DNA of 39,139 nt from NCBI RefSeq assembly GCF_000344175.1, contig NZ_ALWW01000028.1, positions 1 through 39,139 of the forward strand, written 5' to 3'. The stretch is from Listeria fleischmannii subsp. fleischmannii LU2006-1 (GTDB taxonomy: Bacteria > Bacillota > Bacilli > Lactobacillales > Listeriaceae). The translations under genes and the position numbers were made by a program. This document shows, piece by piece, positions 38,359 through 39,139 of the stretch. The notes under the pieces were generated by a model that was not told the DNA's origin, made no database searches, and saw only the letters and a list, made by a program, of their open reading frames with translations. How positions within the stretch are numbered: the first letter of the stretch is position 1; each line of letters begins with the position of its first letter.

Positions 38359-38811
38359 TTATGAAAGATATTTTTTAACAAAGTTATTCACTGCATTTCC
38401 GTCAGCTTTGCCTTTTACTTTAGGCATAATTTTACCCATCACTTTACCAAAATCGGCTTTTGATGTGGCGCCAACTTCTGCAATCGTTACTTTAACAATT
38501 TCTTCAAGCTCATCGTCTGTCAATTGTTTTGGAGAATAGTGTTCTACAATAACAATTTCAGCGCGAACTTTTTCAGCTAAATCTTCTCGTCCAGCTTTTT
38601 CAAACTCAGACAAAGAATCTCGGCGCTGTTTCATTTCACGAGAGAGAACAGTGATTTCATCATCTTCGGAAAGAGTTCCACCTTGATTAATCGCTTCATT
38701 TTGTAAAGCAGCTTTTAACATACGAATGACAGAAAGTTTTTCTTTCTCTTTATTTCGCATAGCTTGCTTCATATCTTCATTCAAATTGTCAAGCAGTGTC
38801 AACGATATCAT
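38359..38811 (-). CDS. yqeY: YqeY/GatB-domain protein
   Basis: This 150-residue YqeY family protein resembles the C-terminal tail domain of GatB, the tRNA amidotransferase subunit, and may act on tRNA; its function is not proven. Features are [31 protein letters not shown] and the C-terminal [17 protein letters not shown]. The start is ATG 38811, with AAAGG only 2 nt upstream. TTG 38802 ([12 protein letters not shown]) matches the usual family N-terminus better and gives 147 residues, so that start is also possible. It follows rpsU by 11 nt in the same transcript, as in most Bacillales. Confidence 0.92.
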   Translation of the reverse strand: MISLTLLDNLNEDMKQAMRNKEKEKLSVIRMLKAALQNEAINQGGTLSEDDEITVLSREMKQRRDSLSEFEKAGREDLAEKVRAEIVIVEHYSPKQLTDDELEEIVKVTIAEVGATSKADFGKVMGKIMPKVKGKADGNAVNNFVKKYLS

Positions 38812-38822
38812 CGCCTTTAAAA

Positions 38823-38996
38823 TTAGAATTTACGTTTTCTTGCTGCCTCTGATTTTTTCTTACGTTTTACGCTTGGTTTTTCATAAAATTCGCGCTTTCT
38901 AGATTCCTGCAAAGTTCCACTTTTGGAAACAGTACGTTTAAAGCGACGAAGAGCATCTTCAAGCGATTCGTTTTTACGAACTACTGTTTTTGACAT
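38823..38996 (-). CDS. rpsU: 30S ribosomal protein S21
   Basis: This small basic ribosomal protein of 57 residues binds the head of the 30S subunit near the 3' end of 16S rRNA. It reads [19 protein letters not shown], then [21 protein letters not shown] and a Lys/Arg-rich end, a standard S21. ATG 38996 has GGAGGGAGGG upstream. It is too short for a simple long-ORF search but has no possible doubt by sequence. It precedes yqeY, with a structured leader at 39026-39086. Confidence 0.97.
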
Positions 38997-39025
38997 CTCT
39001 CTTTCCCTCCCTCCGACACTTACAT

Positions 39026-39086
39026 GGACTAGTGAAAGTCCTTATAAGGCTTCAGAATGCTAGCGAACTGTTAGCGAGATTCTGAA
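39026..39086 (-). promoter_or_regulatory. Structured leader upstream of rpsU
   Basis: There are two hairpins on the minus strand. The arms TTCAGAAT/ATTCTGAA (39051-39058 with 39079-39086) enclose inner GCTA/TAGC. A small GGACT/AGTCC stem (39026-39030 with 39037-39041) follows. No T run follows, so it is not an intrinsic terminator. A possible -10 (TATAAT) lies near 39121-39126; its -35 would be at or beyond the window edge. Confidence 0.4.
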
Positions 39087-39139
39087 AGCATAACAGGATA
39101 AGCATTCACTCACTTAAAATTATATATAAACCTGTTTTT

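Overview
The window is chromosomal DNA of a low-GC Firmicute, almost certainly a member of the Listeriaceae (Listeria or a close relative). This rests on gene order: asd-dapG-dapA-rnjB beside a class B penicillin-binding protein and Mn-superoxide dismutase, then the zurA-zurM-zurR zinc operon, and further on the classic Bacillales block glyQS / yqfL / yqxD-dnaG-sigA and recO / era-cdd-dgkA-ybeY-pgpH-phoH / yqeY-rpsU. I see no prophage, insertion sequence, CRISPR array, tRNA or rRNA. No gene-free stretch exceeds 300 bp.

Layout. 1-0.5 kb: a small unrecognised membrane protein, probably continuing past the left edge. 0.5-5.4 kb (minus): asd-dapG-dapA-rnjB, the aspartate-to-dihydrodipicolinate steps of lysine/diaminopimelate synthesis plus RNase J2. 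5.5-8.5 kb (minus): a penicillin-binding protein and sodA. 8.7-12.6 kb (plus): a DUF1189 membrane protein, ispG, and an azlC-azlD-exonuclease operon. 12.6-15.7 kb (minus): a prsA-type foldase lipoprotein and the zinc-uptake operon with a Zur box over its promoter. 15.8-16.5 kb (plus): a TspO/MBR-like membrane protein. 16.6-19.7 kb (minus): cshB-nfo-ppaC. 19.9-20.9 kb (plus): ispH, followed by a 122-bp GC-rich inverted-repeat element set between two near-identical hairpins. 21.1-27.0 kb (minus): an orphan P-loop kinase, yqfO and trmK, then sigA, dnaG and yqxD. 27.2-31.3 kb (minus): yqfL and glyQS under a T-box leader. 31.3-39.0 kb (minus, one plus-strand gene inserted): recO, an unrecognised membrane protein, era, cdd, dgkA, ybeY, pgpH, phoH, yqeY, rpsU.

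The genes work together in a few themes. Cell-wall precursor supply and assembly (asd/dapG/dapA, the PBP, undecaprenol kinase) sit near isoprenoid synthesis (ispG, ispH). RNA and ribosome maintenance is represented by rnjB, cshB, era, ybeY, trmK and rpsU. Replication and transcription are represented by dnaG and sigA. Stress and metal handling is represented by sodA and zur.

The most striking property of the sequence is that five conserved genes (dapA, the PBP, prsA, yqfL, pgpH) have broken reading frames. Seven of the eight indels behave as one extra base in a run of 5-7 A/T. Every restored frame gives a protein of family-like sequence, so I read these mainly as homopolymer-length errors in the sequence rather than real gene loss. 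The best candidates for something undescribed are the 122-bp inverted-repeat element after ispH and a pair of paralogous small membrane proteins found at two separate places in the window.
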